Part shown: positions 61,802 to 64,000 of the stretch, in pieces
Layout: each line of letters begins with the position of its first letter
Position numbering within the stretch: position 1 is the first letter of the stretch
From: Microtetraspora glauca
GTDB taxonomy: Bacteria > Actinomycetota > Actinomycetes > Streptosporangiales > Streptosporangiaceae
DNA length: 64,000 bases
Reading direction: 5' to 3'
Assembly (NCBI GenBank): GCA_001570385.1
Contig: BBYL01000013.1
Coordinates: forward strand, 62,001 to 126,000
Program-made: the position numbers and the translations under genes
Notes under the pieces: generated by a model
What the model was told of the DNA's origin: nothing
Seen by the model: the letters and a program-made list of their open reading frames with translations, nothing else
Databases searched by the model: none

Positions 61802-63088
61802 ATGAGCTCCATCGCCGCGCTCGCCATCTTCGTCGTCGCGTTCTTTCTCATCGCCACGGAGAAGGTCGACAAGGTCAAGGTGGTGCTCGTCGCCGCGGGG
61901 GCGATGGCGGTCCTCGGGCTGATCCCGGGGGCCCAGGTCTTCTTCTCCGAGCACGAGGGCATCGACTGGAACGTCATCTTCCTGCTCCTGGGCATGATGA
62001 TCATCGTCGGGATCATCAAGCAGACGGGGCTGTTCGACTATCTCGCGATCTGGGCGGCCAAGAAGTCACGCGGCCGGCCGTACCGGCTCATGGTGATGCT
62101 GATGGTCATCACCGCCATCGCCTCGCCGTTCCTGGACAACGTCACCACGATCATGCTGGTGGCCCCGGTCACCGTCCTGGTGTGCAACCGCCTGCAGATC
62201 CCGGCGCAGCCGTACCTGATCGCGGAGGTCCTCGCCTCCAACATCGGCGGCGCCGCCACGCTCATCGGCGACCCACCCAACATCATCATCGGTAGCCGGG
62301 CCGGGCTGACGTTCAACGACTTCCTGGTCCACATGACGCCGGTCGTCGTGATCATCTTCGTGGTGTTCGTGCTGTTCTCCGGGGTGCTGTTCCGGAAGTC
62401 GTTCCAGTACAACCCGGACCACGTGGCGTCCGTGATGGCGCTCCAGGAGCGGCGTGCCATCACCGACCCGCGCCTTCTGGTGCGCTGCCTGATCGTGCTC
62501 GGGCTCGTCATCACGGGATTCGGACTGCACGCCGTCGTGCACATCGAGCCCTCGATCGTCGCCCTGGTCGGCGCCGGGCTGATGATCATGGTCGCCCGCC
62601 CCGACGTACCGGAGGTCCTCCGCGAGGTCGAGTGGCCGACCCTGGTGTTCTTCATGGGCCTGTTCGTCATGGTCGCCGGGCTGGTGCACACCGGGGTCAT
62701 CTCCACCATCGGCACCTGGGCCGTCAACGCGGTGGGCGACAACTACTTCGGAGCGGCGACGTCCCTGCTGTTCGGCTCCGCCGTGCTCGGCGCCTTCTTC
62801 GACAACATCCCGTACGTCGCGACCATGACCCCCGTCGTCGAGGGCCTGGTCGCCCAGGCGCCGGACGCGGCCGTGGGCCAGGCGCTGTGGTGGGCCTTCG
62901 CCCTGGGCGCCGACTTCGGCGGCAACGGCACGGCGGTGGCCGCGAGCGCCAACGTCGTGGCCGTCGGCATCGCGGCCAGGACCGGCCACAAGATCTCGTT
63001 CTGGCAGTTCACGAAGTACGGCATCGTCGTCACGATCCTCAGCACCGTGATGGCCTGGGTCTACGTCTGGCTCCGCTACTTCATGTGA
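61802..63088 (+). CDS. NhaD/ArsB-type (SLC13, ion transporter superfamily) permease
   Basis: 428 residues from ATG 61802 with about 11 membrane segments. The core reads NVIFLLLGMMIIVGIIKQTGLF, SPFLDNVTTIMLVAPVT, and ASNIGGAATLIGDPPNIIIG, the signature of the ArsB/NhaD/SLC13 family; a second half repeats FFDNIPYVATMTPV and GADFGGNGTAVAASANVV. These are antiporters or exporters of Na+/H+, arsenite or dicarboxylates. The KhtT-like and CBS genes suggest regulated cation transport. Confidence 0.9.
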   Translation: MSSIAALAIFVVAFFLIATEKVDKVKVVLVAAGAMAVLGLIPGAQVFFSEHEGIDWNVIFLLLGMMIIVGIIKQTGLFDYLAIWAAKKSRGRPYRLMVMLMVITAIASPFLDNVTTIMLVAPVTVLVCNRLQIPAQPYLIAEVLASNIGGAATLIGDPPNIIIGSRAGLTFNDFLVHMTPVVVIIFVVFVLFSGVLFRKSFQYNPDHVASVMALQERRAITDPRLLVRCLIVLGLVITGFGLHAVVHIEPSIVALVGAGLMIMVARPDVPEVLREVEWPTLVFFMGLFVMVAGLVHTGVISTIGTWAVNAVGDNYFGAATSLLFGSAVLGAFFDNIPYVATMTPVVEGLVAQAPDAAVGQALWWAFALGADFGGNGTAVAASANVVAVGIAARTGHKISFWQFTKYGIVVTILSTVMAWVYVWLRYFM

Positions 63089-63136
63089 GTCCACGGGTCT
63101 TCGGGTGAGCCCTCGAGGCCGCGCCTTCCACGAACC

Positions 63137-63169
63137 GGGGTCCCTGTCCCGTCCCGGGACAGGGACCCC
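63137..63169. terminator. Bidirectional terminator
   Basis: Perfect 14-bp stem GGGGTCCCTGTCCC / GGGACAGGGACCCC with loop GTCCC between the permease and the convergent TetR gene. Confidence 0.85.
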
Positions 63170-63223
63170 GTCGGCGTGGTGGGACCGTGCCTCTGATCTC
63201 CGGTCGTATTTCCAGCCGCGTTT

Positions 63224-63832
63224 CTAGTGGAACGGCCGGGCGACCTGCTCGAGGACCTCGTCGGCGATGTCCATGAGTGACCGGGAAGGCGTGTCGTCGG
63301 ACCCCTCCTCGTCGATCCAGATGTTGGCGGCGACCCGGAGCCCCATCAGGAACGCGGCCGCGAGAACGCGCGGACGCGGTGACGCGCCCGGGTCCTCGCC
63401 CTCGCGTACGGCGATGGCCTGCGCGAGCTCCCGCTCGACGCGGACGTGGTTGGCCATCTGCCTGGCCAGCAGAGACGGATGCCGCTTGGCGAGGTGCGTC
63501 TGGACGGCCCGCTCGCGGTTGGGCTCTCCGAGCTCCGCGTAGAGCGCGCGCGCCGCGTTGCACAGCGCCTGCCACGACGTCTCCTCCGCCGGCCGCTCGC
63601 GGAACGTGTTCACCAGGGACCAGATGCGCCGCTCCTCGCCGTAGAGGAGGGCGTCCTCCTTGCCGGCGAAGTAGTTGGAGAAGGTCCGGCGCGAGATGTT
63701 CGCGGCGTCGGCGATGGCCTCGACGGTGACGTTGTCCAGGCCGAACTCCAACACCAGCCGCATCGCGGCCTCGTGAACGGCCTGCCGTGTCTCGGCCTTC
63801 TTGCGCTCGCGCAGCCCCACCGTGGTGTCCAT
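63224..63832 (-). CDS. TetR-family regulator
   Basis: 202 residues from ATG 63832. HTH: RKKAETRQAVHEAAMRLVLEFGLDNVTVEAIADAANISRRTFSNYFAGKEDALLYGEERR. The C-terminal domain is of the MftR type (ARALYAELGEPNRERAVQTHL, VLAAAFLMGLRVAANIWIDEEG). It is divergent from a gene whose start is at the window's right edge, across a palindrome at 63871-63886, and likely controls it. Confidence 0.93.
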   Translation of the reverse strand: MDTTVGLRERKKAETRQAVHEAAMRLVLEFGLDNVTVEAIADAANISRRTFSNYFAGKEDALLYGEERRIWSLVNTFRERPAEETSWQALCNAARALYAELGEPNRERAVQTHLAKRHPSLLARQMANHVRVERELAQAIAVREGEDPGASPRPRVLAAAFLMGLRVAANIWIDEEGSDDTPSRSLMDIADEVLEQVARPFH

Positions 63833-63870
63833 GGTTCCGGCAATCCTAGCGTCCGGGAATATCTGCCCAC

Positions 63871-63886
63871 TGAGCAAAGTTGCTCA
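63871..63886. promoter_or_regulatory. TetR operator palindrome
   Basis: TGAGCAA-AG-TTGCTCA, a perfect 7-bp dyad, 39 bases upstream of the TetR start and about 60 from the divergent gene; an AT-rich patch (CATATATTATGCGATACG) follows and may hold the promoter. Confidence 0.65.
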
Positions 63887-63945
63887 CTGTGCATATATTA
63901 TGCGATACGCAATCGTCTCGAAATCCCCTGCTACGGAGGCACCTC

Positions 63946-64000
63946 TTGAGCGCGCAGTCCGCGTCGCCGCCCGGCCCCGCGCCGATGACCCATCGGCAGA
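63946..64000 (+). CDS. Start of a probable MFS efflux transporter, cut by window edge
   Basis: TTG 63946 with GGAGG six bases upstream starts MSAQSASPPGPAPMTHRQ (18 codons to the edge). In multidrug MFS proteins regulated by MftR-type TetR proteins an MTHRQ start before the first membrane helix is common; that is the only clue to its identity. Confidence 0.5.
   Translation, partial: MSAQSASPPGPAPMTHRQ

Overview
The window is a chromosomal stretch of a high-GC, multicellular-type actinomycete, most likely Streptosporangiales (inference from strong G/C bias in third codon positions, many GTG starts, short TAnnnT -10 boxes 6-7 bases before start codons, and actinobacterial markers such as Bpa, CrgA, MptB-like transferase and a PknA/PknB-PbpA-RodA-PstP-Fha cluster).

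Left end (1-4628): the right end of an actinomycete integrative and conjugative element (AICE). A rolling-circle type replication initiator (cut by the window edge), a small Xis and a tyrosine recombinase form an overlapping rep-xis-int operon ending at a strong terminator. Between int and the 3' end of a tRNA-Ser(UGA) gene, the probable integration target, lies a distinctly AT-richer cargo locus on the minus strand: a restriction-endonuclease-like N-terminal part and a HEPN RNase-like C-terminal part, in two frames that meet at a run of seven G. It looks like one defence-type gene split by a +1 frameshift and is the most unusual locus in the window.

Middle (4700-41500): core genome. In order: a MinD/ParA-like ATPase with a long low-complexity N-terminus; quinone oxidoreductase and the proteasome activator Bpa behind a leaderless micro-ORF; HAD phosphatase; cold-shock protein; a secreted protein; two tandem paralogous membrane proteins sharing a ~528-bp almost identical block; pheA-serS; a cell-envelope glycosyltransferase group (GT87, AP-like membrane protein, MptB-like, GT2) running into a STAS protein; a signalling group (OmpR regulator, HATPase anti-sigma protein, PAS/GAF kinase); Ogt; a lipase-3-like protein lacking the usual serine; a TPP-riboswitch-controlled NCS1 permease; rhodanese; cydAB divergent from a PadR gene with palindromic operators; Fpg/Nei glycosylase; TenA; GPP34; LCP protein; two CNNM/CBS proteins; an MFS transporter.

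Right part (41900-64000): tRNA-Leu(CAG) followed by fhaA-fhaB-pstP-rodA-pbpA-pknA-pknB, a set joined mostly by 4-base start/stop overlaps that couples Ser/Thr phosphorylation to septal and elongation peptidoglycan synthesis. Beyond it come trpG/pabA, crgA, a rhomboid protease and ppiA, the gene neighbourhood known next to oriC in mycobacteria, here interrupted by a TetR/SDR pair. The window then continues with a HelD-type helicase, a NarL-type two-component system, a three-gene cation-transport-like module (KhtT-like half protein, CBS protein, NhaD/ArsB-like permease) and a TetR gene divergent from the first codons of a probable MFS efflux gene.
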